Source: Paracamarosporium sp. OC-R06-R3 (taxonomy: Eukaryota; Ascomycota; Dothideomycetes; Pleosporales; Didymosphaeriaceae). From it: 10,956 bases of DNA. Where the stretch lies: assembly GCA_019828545.1 (NCBI GenBank), contig JACVRA010000392.1, forward strand, positions 1 through 10,956, in the 5' to 3' direction. The position numbers and the translations under genes are program-made. The notes beneath the pieces are model-generated. The model made no database searches, was not told where the DNA came from, and saw only the letters and a list, made by a program, of their open reading frames with translations. This document shows, one piece after another, positions 1-7,953 of the stretch. Position 1 is the first letter of the stretch, and every line of letters begins with the position of its first letter.

Positions 1-36
1 TCGGAGCTTTGAGTGACCCTGCGCCGATACAACAAG

Positions 37-59
37 GGCCAAGTTTACTACCCTTGGCC
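37..59. repeat. Short inverted repeat (7-bp arms) at the left edge
   Basis: The arms ggccaag (37-43) and cttggcc (53-59) are exact reverse complements around a 9-base spacer. They sit at the end of about 60 bases of ordinary composition, immediately before an extremely AT-rich block. The pair could be a terminus or hairpin associated with a mobile element, or simply chance. No function can be assigned. Confidence 0.3.
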
Positions 60-60
60 G

Positions 61-535
61 TTAACATTAAAGATGTTATATTTTATAAATAATATAATAA
101 AAATAGATTTAATATTTAAATACTAAAATAGTACTAGTATAATAGAGAATAGTAATTAAATAATATAAATAAAAGTAAATAATAAAGTTAATAGGCTTTA
201 TAGTCTTAAAGAAATAGTAAATATATAGAAATTATTACTTTTATACTATTAAAAAGTAATAATAGATTTTATTTTATCTTTATAAAAAGTATTATTAAAT
301 AAATTAAGTTAAAGAGTATTTTATTCTACTATAATATCTTCTAATACTATACATTATTTAATTATTATTAAGAATAAATAAACTATATAGTTTGAAAATA
401 CTATAGTATATAATTTTTATATACTATATATAAGCTTATCTTTTAAATCTTTATAGAAAAGACTTTTCACTCCTAGTACTTTAAGTTATTTATTCTTAGT
501 TATTAATTTTTACTTTATTGTTTGAATCTAGCAAT
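61..535. repeat. AT-rich, probably RIP-mutated repeat remnant (unidentified)
   Basis: This stretch is almost entirely A and T, with dense TA dinucleotides and stops in all frames, and it changes abruptly to normal composition at both ends. That look is typical of transposon DNA destroyed by repeat-induced point mutation in ascomycetes (C to T at CpA on either strand). Conceptual reading of the reverse strand did not give a transposase, reverse transcriptase or gag I could name, so the element class is unknown. It borders the broken end of the P450 fragment, so insertion of this element may have cut that gene. No other gene is visible in 1-596. Confidence 0.55.
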
Positions 536-596
536 GCGCCATTTAGTTGTTCTTGTTGGCAGCAGCTAATAGAGAAGGAAATGAATGGGCTGTTAC

Positions 597-744
597 TTGC
601 TTTTTGAAAAGTTTTGGATCGACGGTGAGGTGTCCATTTCCAATGATCGGCCATGTGGGTGGGCCTGGGGGACGATGCTTCTCGCGACGGCGGAAGCGCA
701 ACAGTTTGACGACGGCGTAGAGGAAACCCAGCGCCGAACAATCA
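597..744 (-). pseudogene. Cytochrome P450, N-terminal fragment (truncated)
   Basis: The reverse strand encodes a hydrophobic segment (ALGFLYAVVKLLRF), then a basic stretch, then the proline-rich hinge PPGPPTWPIIGN (about 671-636) and VDPKLFKK. This is the classic start of a microsomal fungal P450: membrane anchor, charged halt, hinge, then the first strand region. P450s are heme monooxygenases held in the ER membrane, and they commonly oxidise polyketides made by a neighbouring synthase. Similarity ends near 597. None of the I-helix, ExxR or heme-cysteine regions is present, and AT-rich DNA follows. No ATG lies in the hinge frame; the nearest ATG (744-742) is in a different frame, so the start is also damaged. 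It lies on the same strand as the PKS and about 340 bases downstream of its stop, which fits a former cluster. The family call is strong for so short a piece, but the subfamily cannot be told. Confidence 0.7.
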
Positions 745-1099
745 TGATACGCGAGGGTGTTCCACTGTTCTTGATAGGTGCCGCCTGTGTTGTACACAGA
801 AAGCAAAGAAAAAGGGTATGGCGACTGTTTTCCAAGCTATTCGGAGACGTGGACTATATGTATGTCAGCCATTATAGCAATGATTACTCTGCATACACTA
901 CGTGGGATTTTACATCCCAAAGTACAATACATCCAGTATCACGAGTTCCCCGCGCATTTGACCGAAAATATGTATCCAAGAATTACATCAAACTATTCAA
1001 AAGCTAATGATGGACTTAAAGGCGTTGGGATACTTAAATCTGATTTAGGGGAGCTAAGACCTACACCTAACTGTAACAACCTAGTGTTCACGAGTCGTC

Positions 1100-1320
1100 T
1101 TTTTCCTCGCGTGGTAGTTTGCTAACGATCTTCTCGCACAAAGCGAGGAGCGAGCTCGCATTCGTGATATCTAGCGTGTTGAGCTCTGCCCCAAGTCGCT
1201 GTCTTACCCAGTCTTGTAATTCAACAGTCGATAGAGAATCGAGGCCATACGCTAGCAAGCGCTTGCCCTCTTCAACTTCTGTCTCCAGATGAAGTAGCAT
1301 AGCTATTTGTGGCTGGAGAG
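1100..1320 (-). other. PKS acyl carrier protein (ACP) domain
   Basis: This is the C-terminal carrier domain. The phosphopantetheine attachment motif YGLDSLSTVEL is intact, with the modified serine at 1237-1235. The helical flanks and the short tail ending in KDDS and TGA (1090-1088) look complete. There is no thioesterase or release domain after it, as is usual for HR-PKSs, so release would have needed a separate enzyme not seen here. Confidence 0.88.
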
Positions 1321-1649
1321 CTTGCAATGCAGTCTTGACGAGCTCAGAGTCAGAACTGCCAGATGCATGCTGGACTTTGAAGGCCCTGACAGCTTGGTCG
1401 ACGGAGCTATCGCCCGAGGCACGATTGTTAGCATCGTCGCCGCCAGCAATGGGGTTGAAGAGGTAGTCGAAGCGAGGGTTCCCTGAAAGCTCCGCTCCTA
1501 CAGGCAATGGGTAGGCCAAGCCAGAGATGAGCTGGGAAGCATTCGCGCTGATGGGGCTCCTCGGGTCGTCCTGCTGCAGAATAGAGTAGCTCAGGATCTG
1601 GCGCAGCATTCTTTCGTTGGTGGGAGGCCACTCACATTCATCAAAGCGG

Positions 1650-2208
1650 GCCGCGAGCGCGTCGCCATCTTCCATTTCAGCAATGAAACCAACTTCCTCG
1701 ATTACACCGAGATTGACAGAGTTAGCATGCAGGCCCTGAGCCTGGCGATAGTTCGCGAACGCGTCAAGAAAGGCGTTTGCGGCGGCGTAGTTAGCTTGTC
1801 CCTTCATACCCACGACACCTGAGACACTAGATAGCATGCTGAAGAAGTTGAGTGGCAGCTTTTGCTCTTGTTGAGCCGCCAAATGGATGTTCCAGGTGCC
1901 CTTCACCTTGGCGTGGATCACTGTGTGGTAGTCGTCGTTGTGACTATCGCACCTTGAATCACGCCGTCGATATGGTGGCGGCTAGATCGGAAAACACTAC
2001 GAACAAAATCCAGATCACCCACGTCGCCTTTAGCCTCGGTCGCTTCGCATCCGTATGAAGCGCAATGTTTGATAATCCTTGCCGACGTAGCATCGCCCAT
2101 GCCACTTCTGCTCATCGAAATAAGATGGCGCGCTCCATGATGTGCCAGATGAATACTAAGGCTCCCGCAAGCATCCTTGAATCCACCGACAAGCAGATAG
2201 GAGGCATC
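1650..2208 (-). other. PKS ketoreductase (KR) domain
   Basis: KR reduces the beta-keto group with NADPH. The cofactor loop reads YLLVGGFKDACGSL (GG at 2187-2182); the third loop position is Asp (2175-2173) where family members usually have Gly, one G-to-A change away. The catalytic serine and tyrosine are present in SSVSGVVGMKGQANYAAAN (Ser about 1828-1826, Tyr 1789-1787). Between them, near 1940, the frame changes and roughly 25-30 bases appear to be missing after GVIQGAIV. A TAA (2209-2211) lies just before the domain at a glutamine-like codon. Confidence 0.85.
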
Positions 2209-2413
2209 TTATTTTAGTTGAAGCTCACGGACAGCCGGTCGAATGGGCAACTGATTGTCTTCGAGCCCGTTGGAAATGACAATCTTGCCCATGTGCTTGT
2301 CACTGCGCATCATAGAGATAGCTGAGATGACTTGGTCAAAAGCATAAGTTATCATAGGGCGAATAGGCCCGATGTGGCCCCCATTGACGAGGTCAAAGAC
2401 TTCTACAAGCAGC

Positions 2414-2475
2414 CTGATACGTGAGGGTATGGGTCAGCGAACAGCAGAAAGAGGTCACCACAACGCAATACTCAC
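2414..2475 (-). other. PKS intron in ER (62 nt)
   Basis: The donor is AAA|GTGAGT and the acceptor CACGTATCAG, with CGCTGACCC as a good branch-site candidate. Joining the flanks gives SDSLIGK followed by LLVEVFDLVNGGH, the normal end of an HR-PKS enoylreductase. The intron contains an in-frame stop, so it must be removed for the protein to continue. Its signals appear undamaged. Confidence 0.85.
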
Positions 2476-2815
2476 TTTCCAATCAGAGAATCGCTTATGT
2501 CAGGAGCATAAGACAAGTTAACTACCCGGAGGGAACAGTTGCGATTGGAAGGTTGAATGGCCAAGGTGTTACGGTCGACGATGTCGCGCTTTCCAATCTC
2601 CACCATCGTGCCTCCATCTGCGGTGAGGCTCCACGATTCGTCGAGGAGTTCGCCAACCAGGGAGTTAAGGATCACGTCCACACCACGACCGTTAGTTGCG
2701 CGCCGGATACCGTCCGCAAATGAAGTGTCGCGCGAGGAGAAGATGCTTTCGGTGGTATGCCGAATTGCGAAGTGAGGAGCTCGCGTTTCTCATCGGTGCC
2801 CACGGTCACAAAAAT

Positions 2816-2863
2816 CTGTTTTTTAAGGTGAGTACAACACAGAAGAGGAAGAAAGATACTTAC
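2816..2863 (-). other. PKS intron in ER (48 nt)
   Basis: The donor is GAC|GTAAGT and the acceptor CTTAAAAAACAG on the minus strand, with ACTCAC as a possible branch site and a pyrimidine-rich middle. Splicing joins QYIEAD directly to IFVTVGTDEK, restoring the usual ER spacing. At 48 nt it is a multiple of three and contains no stop, so it reads through as spurious coding sequence. Confidence 0.82.
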
Positions 2864-2928
2864 GTCTGCTTCGATGTACTGGGCCAATTGAATAGCAGCA
2901 ATCCCTACGCCGAGTGGATCAGAATGGA

Positions 2929-2977
2929 CTATCAAGCAATTAGCACTGTGGATTCTTGGCAGATAGGTAATGTTTAC
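2929..2977 (-). other. PKS intron in ER (49 nt)
   Basis: The reverse strand reads CAG|GTAAAC at the donor and GCTAATTGCTTGATAG at the acceptor, with GCTAAT as a plausible branch site. Removing it joins KGQ to an SILIHS-like continuation, as expected in the ER cofactor region. Left unspliced it is read through in frame only because a deletion of about ten bases follows, so a simple ORF search hides it. Confidence 0.75.
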
Positions 2978-3549
2978 CTGACCCTTGCGCAAAAGAGTAA
3001 GGTGGAATAATGAATATACCACTGTGGCATATACTACAGGAATTGTGGCCGCGTCCTCAAATTTTATCGAGTCGGGAATAACATGAACGCGGTCGGCTGC
3101 ACACTGGACTCGATTGGCATAACTGCCGTTGGTGTGCGCCATGACACGGTCGCCTGGATGGAAGCGTGAAGCAGTAGCAGCACCAACGCGTCTGATGGTA
3201 CCGGAATATTCGAAGCCCATCATGTACTCATTCTCAGGCACAATTCCCATAGCCGTGGCTACATCTTTGAAGTTCGCACCCACCGCCATAACGTCGATCT
3301 CGACGCTGGAGATGTCTAGAGGAGAATCGCTCAATTCGCTCCACACTAAGCGCTGGAGTGAGCCGACTTGTTCGGCACGCAGCCGCACAAGATCGTTGGT
3401 GGCGTGGAAATCTTTGGTGACCGGATCTAGACCGTCCCCTGACCATGTCGCCTGAAAGTCATTGAGTTCATCGTCGACCAGCAGACGCGGCACAAGGATC
3501 ACGCCGTCTCGCTCGGCGTATTCGTAGTCGGCTGCTGTTTCCTGGCTGG

Positions 3550-4590
3550 TGCGTGAAGCATACAACACGCGTTCAATAGCCCAATAGGTAGCTGGACTGG
3601 TAGCGCTCTGCACATTAAGTGTTGTCAGAGATGCTCTCATATTTCCTCGGCGAAACGTGCGGAATAGGCCATGAACTAGGGCGCGGTCAGGATCAGTGAC
3701 ACGCCCTGCTGTTTGTCCGTCTTTGGTAACCCAGACGACGGGTTTCCCAGATGAGGACATTTGCTTCAGAGCCTCCCATTGTATTTCACTGATGTCCGCT
3801 AATACGGGCGTAGCCATTTCATCTACAACCAAATCCGCCGCTGCCGCAGCTATGGTCTGCGGTAACTGGGAAATTTTGTTTATCGAGGCTTCTTTGACTT
3901 CCCAGCCTACCGCTACCAACACATCTCGTAATCCAGGCGCAAGAGGCTGTGCCGTTTCGTTGAATTGGAGAATTAAGAGAGTCTCTCCCGTGCGAGCCAA
4001 AGTGAGATTGGCCTTGGTCGAGAGCCATGCTGCTGGTGTACTGGGGATTGCTATATCAGCACTAGGTCGGTCATTGAGTTGAAGTGAAGAGACATGCGCT
4101 AAGAATCCAGAACCGGAGCCTTCGGATAAGGGCGTTTGAATTCCGCTCCCCCCTCTCTCATTCTGTTTCAGAGCTCGAGACACGGAGCAGGAACCCGCCA
4201 GGCTTGAGCGGCGCCCTGACCTTGTCAAACATAGAGTCGTCTCTTTGAAGTGGCCCCTTAACGATTGCTAGATCGTACGTCGGCCCCGTAATGGGTAGAC
4301 CGAGGGAGTCTTGGTTGGCATGGAGCAAGTGGTAGCTAGTCCTTCCCCCGTGTGAACTCTCGACTGACACCAATGTCTGCGCCCTAGGGGTAGCGAAGCC
4401 ATAACGTGCGCATGCGACCCGAGCGGCCCCTGAGCTTCTGCCATCGTGTAGCCAACGTGGCTCAGTTGCACTTGCATCATCGACCGAAATCTCCAATACG
4501 CTGAGCCGTGGAGTCTTGTGCGCTACCAGGTCGACAATGTCATCGGGCTTGTTCTGTGCCATGTACAAACCTTGGTCCTGCGTCGGGATT
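3550..4590 (-). other. PKS methyltransferase-like remnant and structural pseudo-KR
   Basis: Between DH and ER, active HR-PKSs carry a C-methyltransferase with a glycine-rich SAM site (LEIGxGTG-like). Here the equivalent position reads VLEISVDDAS (about 4470-4499), with no glycine motif, and the whole stretch is much shorter than an active methyltransferase plus structural domain. It is therefore probably a non-methylating type, as in many HR-PKSs, although later loss cannot be excluded. The second part (about 3982-3554) contains KPVVWVTKDGQ and DPDRALVHGLFRTFRRGN, typical of the non-catalytic pseudo-KR that supports the reducing domains. A stop and frame change at about 4158-4190 sits next to a run of six Gs, a likely slippage site. 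Confidence 0.7.
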
Positions 4591-5565
4591 GATACATCGG
4601 GATTCCAATGTAGCGCCTGGAATATCTGATTGTCGGGCTTTTGCTGCACATCGAGTCGATTGTTGGCTAACCCGCGGAGGCGCATATAGAGTTTACCACT
4701 CTCGACGTTACGCACAGAAATGTTAGCGGTCCATGTCTGGTGTTTCTCCTTGCGACCCCACCCAGACAACGTCGCCTCAGCTGCTGTGATTCCGTCCTCA
4801 AACTGTGGCGGCATTCTGTTGATAACCATGTCGTCAATCTACGCCGGCACGAGGACGTCGCGCAGTGCACTGCGCTCCCCACCAACAACTGCCGGTATCG
4901 AACTTTGGAAGCACGCGTCAAGGGTAGCAGGGTGGATAGGATAGTATGATTGGGGGTCCCACCGCGACGGCGGTGGCGTAAGGGACAAGGTGGCACGGCA
5001 ATCGTTACGCCTACTGATAGCTTCCAAACGCTGGATCTTCTGAAATGCTAGGCCAAAGTGGGTTCCAATACCGTCTTGCCTCTTGTACCATAAGCCTACT
5101 GACTGAACATGCTGTAACGGTGCACAGGATGCTTTTCGCAATGCCTCGTCATCGCCCAGAGGCTCCTGCACGCGTATGAGACCCCAGCAGTGTTCGTAAA
5201 CAACACCTTCGCCCGGCGTTGTCCGTAGACGGAACTCCTGCCAGTCTTTGCTTCCAGGCACTGCGGTTAAAGACAACAGTATGGTTGTTGGTTTAGTCTC
5301 TTCAACTACAACGGCTCGATCAAATTTGATGTTACGGAAGCGGTACGCCAGGTCGTTTGCTCTTCTGACACCCCCCGTCTCGTCTGGGTGTAGAGCACAG
5401 TGCTTTTGGAACATAGCTTCGAGCGCCATGGCAGCAAACGCTGCCCCTGGGAGAAGAACGTCAGATCCCAACTTGTGATCGCGCAGCCATGGTATATCAG
5501 CCAGATGCAGCTGCTTGCGCCAGGTCGGTGCTGTCCACGAGGATCCTGTAATCTTACTACCGATC
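4590..5565 (-). other. PKS dehydratase (DH) domain
   Basis: DH removes water from the beta-hydroxyacyl-ACP intermediate. The catalytic histidine lies in WLRDHKLGSDVLLPGA (His at 5475-5477). The second catalytic residue, an aspartate, lies in HPATLDACFQ (Asp at 4917-4919). Both hot-dog halves are therefore present and both key residues intact. A TAG stop (4839-4841) interrupts the second half at a glutamine-like position; the same frame continues with IDDMVINRMP and on through the rest of the domain. The stop is one C-to-T change from CAG. Confidence 0.88.
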
Positions 5566-5754
5566 AGATCGTGACTGACGTAGCGCTTATTTCGCCAGTC
5601 CACACTCGCTGCATTCTCATGCCAGTACTTGACCGCATGATTCCAGGGATAGCTTGGCAAATCAACTATGGTGCACATCGCATTACTGTCGTGCCCATCC
5701 ACCTTGCATATGTCTATGGGCGCTCCAGCAGCGAATAATCGGTCAGCTATTCAG

Positions 5755-6155
5755 CAAAGCCTTGATTGACCCTGCACCACGGGCCCAAGAAGCAATATAT
5801 GTAACGTCTGTGCCCTGGGATAGTGACTTGCCTTTCAGAATCTGAGAAACGGGGCCAGCCAGCGCATCTGAGGGACCAAGCTCGATGGGTATATCGGGCT
5901 TTTGATTGGCTACAACTTGGGCGAGTGTCTCAGCGAAACGTACTGGTCACAGCATATTGGATTTCCAATAATGTGCATCTGCCGGCGTAGTTTTCTTAGA
6001 CGCTGTAACAGAGGAAAACATAGTCACTCCGGAGTTGTTGTGGTCGCTTGAAGGCTTGAATTCCTTGTCTGCGGCTAAAAGGATTTCGTATTCATCCCCG
6101 ATTACGCCTATGAGGGGAGAATGATAGGCAAGGTCTACTTGCAAGAGTCTAGCAA
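5755..6155 (-). other. PKS acyltransferase domain, C-terminal remnant
   Basis: The reading begins at FARLLQVDLAYHSP (about 6155-6114), the conserved segment near the end of the malonyl-CoA transferase domain containing the substrate-region histidine of AYHS. It continues through MFSSVTA and YWKSNML. After an in-frame TGA (5947-5949) the frame resumes with PVRFAETL and IELGPSDAL, then reaches a stop that marks a one-base frame change near 5750. The upstream GHSxGE serine motif and the whole KS domain are absent from the window. The break at about 6155 coincides with a short AT-rich stretch (6156-6210). Confidence 0.85.
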
Positions 6156-6790
6156 AATTATTATAGTTTTATAGTCAACCATTAATATTCATTATAAATT
6201 TAACAATTTAGCCCAACCGTTTACAAAGGCTTCTAGGTTCTAGAACACAAACGCCAATACTACTTTTATATACCCGCCTAATATGTAGTATAAAGAGCGC
6301 ATGTTGACTGCGTCAAGATACGATGCTAGAAAACTGGGCCATAAGCGCGATAACACTCTTTGCTCTCAGTCGTTGCAATGAGGGTAGTTCCAGAAGTATG
6401 TGAATCAAGAAGAGGGCCTTGAAATCCTGGGTCGTCTGGCCGCCTTAGTAGCCAGGGACTTTTGCGAAGCTCCTAACAGCTTTGGGCCCGTAGAGGCAAG
6501 GCCTGTGACATTTCGTTAGTAGGTCTTGTCTTTTTAAATAATGGCTCACGTCCGAGCGTGTTCAGTGAGAATAGCCCTGAGCATAAACGAACGAAGGAAG
6601 CCGCTTCGCAAGATGGCCTCTTAGGAATATTAAGCAAGTCCCGCGATCACGTAATATTGATACGGCACAACAGGAAAGGGCAGGTGACTATAAGATTAGA
6701 CACTAACAGAATCCAATAGCGTATGGACGTATACTTGTTCACTCCCTAGTGTTCACTTTTCTCCACTACACCCCCATTCCTTTGCCTCGC
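6156..6790. other. Gene-free stretch between the PKS remnant and the secreted-protein gene
   Basis: The first 55 bases (6156-6210) are AT-rich and abut the broken 5' end of the PKS. The rest has normal composition with stops in all frames. I looked on the reverse strand for ketosynthase motifs that would continue the PKS and saw none, so the missing 5' part is not merely frameshifted here. A perfect 10-bp palindrome, gttctagaac, lies at 6237-6246. The right part should contain the 3' untranslated region of the gene at 6791-7261. Confidence 0.6.
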
Positions 6791-7261
6791 CTACAGCGGT
6801 TCGCAACAGAAATGCGCGAAAAAGTAACCAAAGGGAGCAACGGTACAGCTGAAATCGTCACCGCTGCTTTTCGCATATCTGCACTTCCCATATTTAGTAC
6901 AGCCATCCAAGGTAACACCTGTAACAGCTTTCGCATCGCTATCGCAAGTCACCTTGGAGCCTTGCCTCCACCCGACATCATCGCCATCACAGATCCAATC
7001 AACATAAAATTCAGTAGAATCGATGTAGCCGCAGCCGTGGTCCCAGATGTTCGCAAGAATTCCTCCGCAGAACCCGACAGTAGTACCAACTGTACCTTGA
7101 GGTCGTATCCCGCTTCCTCCCGAGCCAGAAACAGGGGTGCCCAAGTAGCATAGTGTCGATAGACCGACTCCGATCTCATTTTCTTTACAGATATTCTTGC
7201 CGAGCGAGAGCTGGGAAAAGGAGGCCGTGGCGACGAGGGTATTGACGACAGTGTATTTCAT
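6791..7261 (-). CDS. Small secreted cysteine-rich protein (effector-like candidate)
   Basis: This is an intact 156-codon frame from ATG (7261-7259) to TAG (6793-6791), with no intron needed. Residues 1 to about 21 (MKYTVVNTLVATASFSQLSLG) form a plausible Sec signal peptide, so the product should be exported. The mature part has 11 cysteines (positions 25, 38, 65, 77, 91, 106, 121, 127, 139, 152, 153), an adjacent CC near the C-terminus, and a Gly/Ser-rich low-complexity segment at about 43-62. Up to five disulfides are possible, with one cysteine unpaired. I do not recognise a named family and no catalytic motif is visible. Size, secretion, cysteine content and a home between decayed transposons match fungal effector or secreted-defence candidates, but that role is inference. 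Unlike its left neighbour it shows no stops or frameshifts, so it is probably under selection or recent. Confidence 0.8.
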   Translation of the reverse strand: MKYTVVNTLVATASFSQLSLGKNICKENEIGVGLSTLCYLGTPVSGSGGSGIRPQGTVGTTVGFCGGILANIWDHGCGYIDSTEFYVDWICDGDDVGWRQGSKVTCDSDAKAVTGVTLDGCTKYGKCRYAKSSGDDFSCTVAPFGYFFAHFCCEPL

Positions 7262-7575
7262 CGTAAATTGATTTTATTCCTCAATTCAGGGAGATGTTAA
7301 GTTATCAACAAGTATCTAGTGAGAAGAAGAGCCAAGGATATAGAATTCCTTAGTTGAGTTGTATGAATGCAGGATATTCAAGTGAGGTCCTTATCGCTTT
7401 CTTATTGGATTTCTAGGATGCGAACACGGAAGTGAATTACGTTCTGTTTTGACGATTGAGAATGCATCTCCGGCAGCCAGAAGGGAGAATACATTTTGAC
7501 GTATCAAAGTCGACCTTAGGCGGCCAATCCGGTTTGCCTTGGGCGCCTACCTAATCCTCCAAAATTGAACGAAGA

Positions 7576-7588
7576 CGCTACTGTAGCG
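7576..7588. repeat. Perfect inverted repeat, 6-bp arms
   Basis: The sequence cgctac-t-gtagcg is exactly symmetric with a one-base centre. It lies in the divergent intergenic region and could be a dimeric regulator site. No regulator can be named from the sequence, and chance occurrence is possible. Confidence 0.3.
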
Positions 7589-7640
7589 TGATGCTTATTA
7601 CTCAGTCGGAGATCGCCTATTTCACTGTTAGTATGGTAGA

Positions 7641-7658
7641 CCAACATGAACATGTTGG
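7641..7658. repeat. Perfect inverted repeat, 8-bp arms
   Basis: The sequence ccaacatg-aa-catgttgg has 8-bp arms around two bases. It is the strongest symmetric site in the divergent intergenic region and a reasonable candidate for a dimer-binding transcription factor site, though no factor is identified. Confidence 0.35.
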
Positions 7659-7866
7659 TGGCTTCTTGTTCCTCTCTCCACGATTTTATCGTTGATGACA
7701 CTGGGCGTCCTTGAGATGTTTAAAAAGCTGACGCGCTAATCTGTTCCGTGGATGCCTAAAGCCCAGGCTCTTACTACTACTATCTTGGCTCACCACATGG
7801 TGGTACGCCTGGATGAGATATTTCCAGTGCGTACAAAGAGTTACACGGTTCCTTGAGATATAGTAG

Positions 7867-7873
7867 TATAAAG
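7867..7873 (+). promoter_or_regulatory. Possible TATA element of the hydrolase gene
   Basis: TATAAAG lies 80 bases upstream of the ATG at 7954, a reasonable distance for a core promoter with a short 5' leader. The surrounding DNA is moderately AT-rich, so the match is weak evidence on its own. Confidence 0.3.
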
Positions 7874-7953
7874 AATACTGAAGGAATATATCTGCCAGCT
7901 GGATGTTAACGAAAGCGATTAAGATCTGATCAGACATCAATTTTCTCACTGCA

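Larger units (their letters stand above)
2222..3375 (-). other. PKS enoylreductase (ER) domain with three introns
   Basis: ER reduces the enoyl-ACP with NADPH. The N-terminal part shows the medium-chain-reductase features VGANFKDV, GFEYSGTI and HPGDRVMAH. After the introns come VTVGTDEKRELL, then (following a frameshift near 2752) DVILNSLVGELLDESW and MVEIGKRD, then SMMRSDKHMGKIV and the domain end at about 2222. The glycine-rich nucleotide loop that should follow the IHSA-like stretch near 2912 is shortened: splicing the first intron leaves the frame off unless about ten bases are missing there. That deletion would by itself disable NADPH binding. Confidence 0.85.
1088..6155 (-). pseudogene. 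Highly reducing type I polyketide synthase, 5'-truncated and multiply broken
   Basis: Iterative HR-PKSs build reduced polyketide chains from acetyl and malonyl units in the cytosol. The remaining order, 5' to 3' on the minus strand, is AT end, DH, methyltransferase-like/pseudo-KR region, ER, KR, ACP, with the stop at 1088-1090. About 5 kb remains, where intact HR-PKS genes usually exceed 7 kb; the KS and the AT active-site half are missing. Breaks seen: in-frame TGA (5947-5949), frameshift near 5750, TAG (4839-4841), stop plus frameshift about 4158-4190, a deletion near 2908, frameshift near 2752, TAA (2209-2211), and a deletion with frame change near 1940. The TAG and TAA are one C-to-T change from glutamine codons, consistent with light RIP or ordinary decay. 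Catalytic motifs of the DH, KR and ACP and three introns remain recognisable, so inactivation is probably fairly recent. The product cannot be predicted. A P450 fragment lies downstream. Confidence 0.93.
7262..7953. other. Shared upstream region between two divergent secreted-protein genes
   Basis: No gene is supported in this 692-base stretch. It lies between the start of the secreted cysteine-rich protein (leftward) and the start of the hydrolase (rightward), so it should hold both promoters. Visible structure is limited to two perfect inverted repeats (7576-7588 and 7641-7658) and a TATA-like element near 7867. Short frames that cross it lack ATG starts or recognisable sequence. Confidence 0.6.

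Noticed and set aside
61..535. Fot1/pogo or retrotransposon identity for the left AT-rich block
   Set aside because: Reverse-strand translations gave only weak, low-complexity resemblances with no catalytic motif, so I left the element unnamed.
585..1007. 140-codon open frame on the plus strand
   Set aside because: It is the opposite-strand shadow of the P450 fragment and the intergenic DNA beyond it; its translation shows no recognisable motif.
3129..3455. Plus-strand frame of 108 codons inside the ER region
   Set aside because: It lies opposite conserved enoylreductase motifs on the minus strand, so it is a shadow frame.
6156..6790. Possible continuation of the PKS into ketosynthase sequence
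   Set aside because: No ketosynthase motif (DTACSS-like cysteine site, HGTGT or similar histidine sites) is visible on the minus strand in any frame, so the synthase truly ends near 6155 in this window.
6949..7179. Minus-strand frame of 76 codons overlapping the secreted-protein gene
   Set aside because: The overlapping frame at 6791-7261 has an ATG, a signal peptide and ordered cysteines; this one has none of these.
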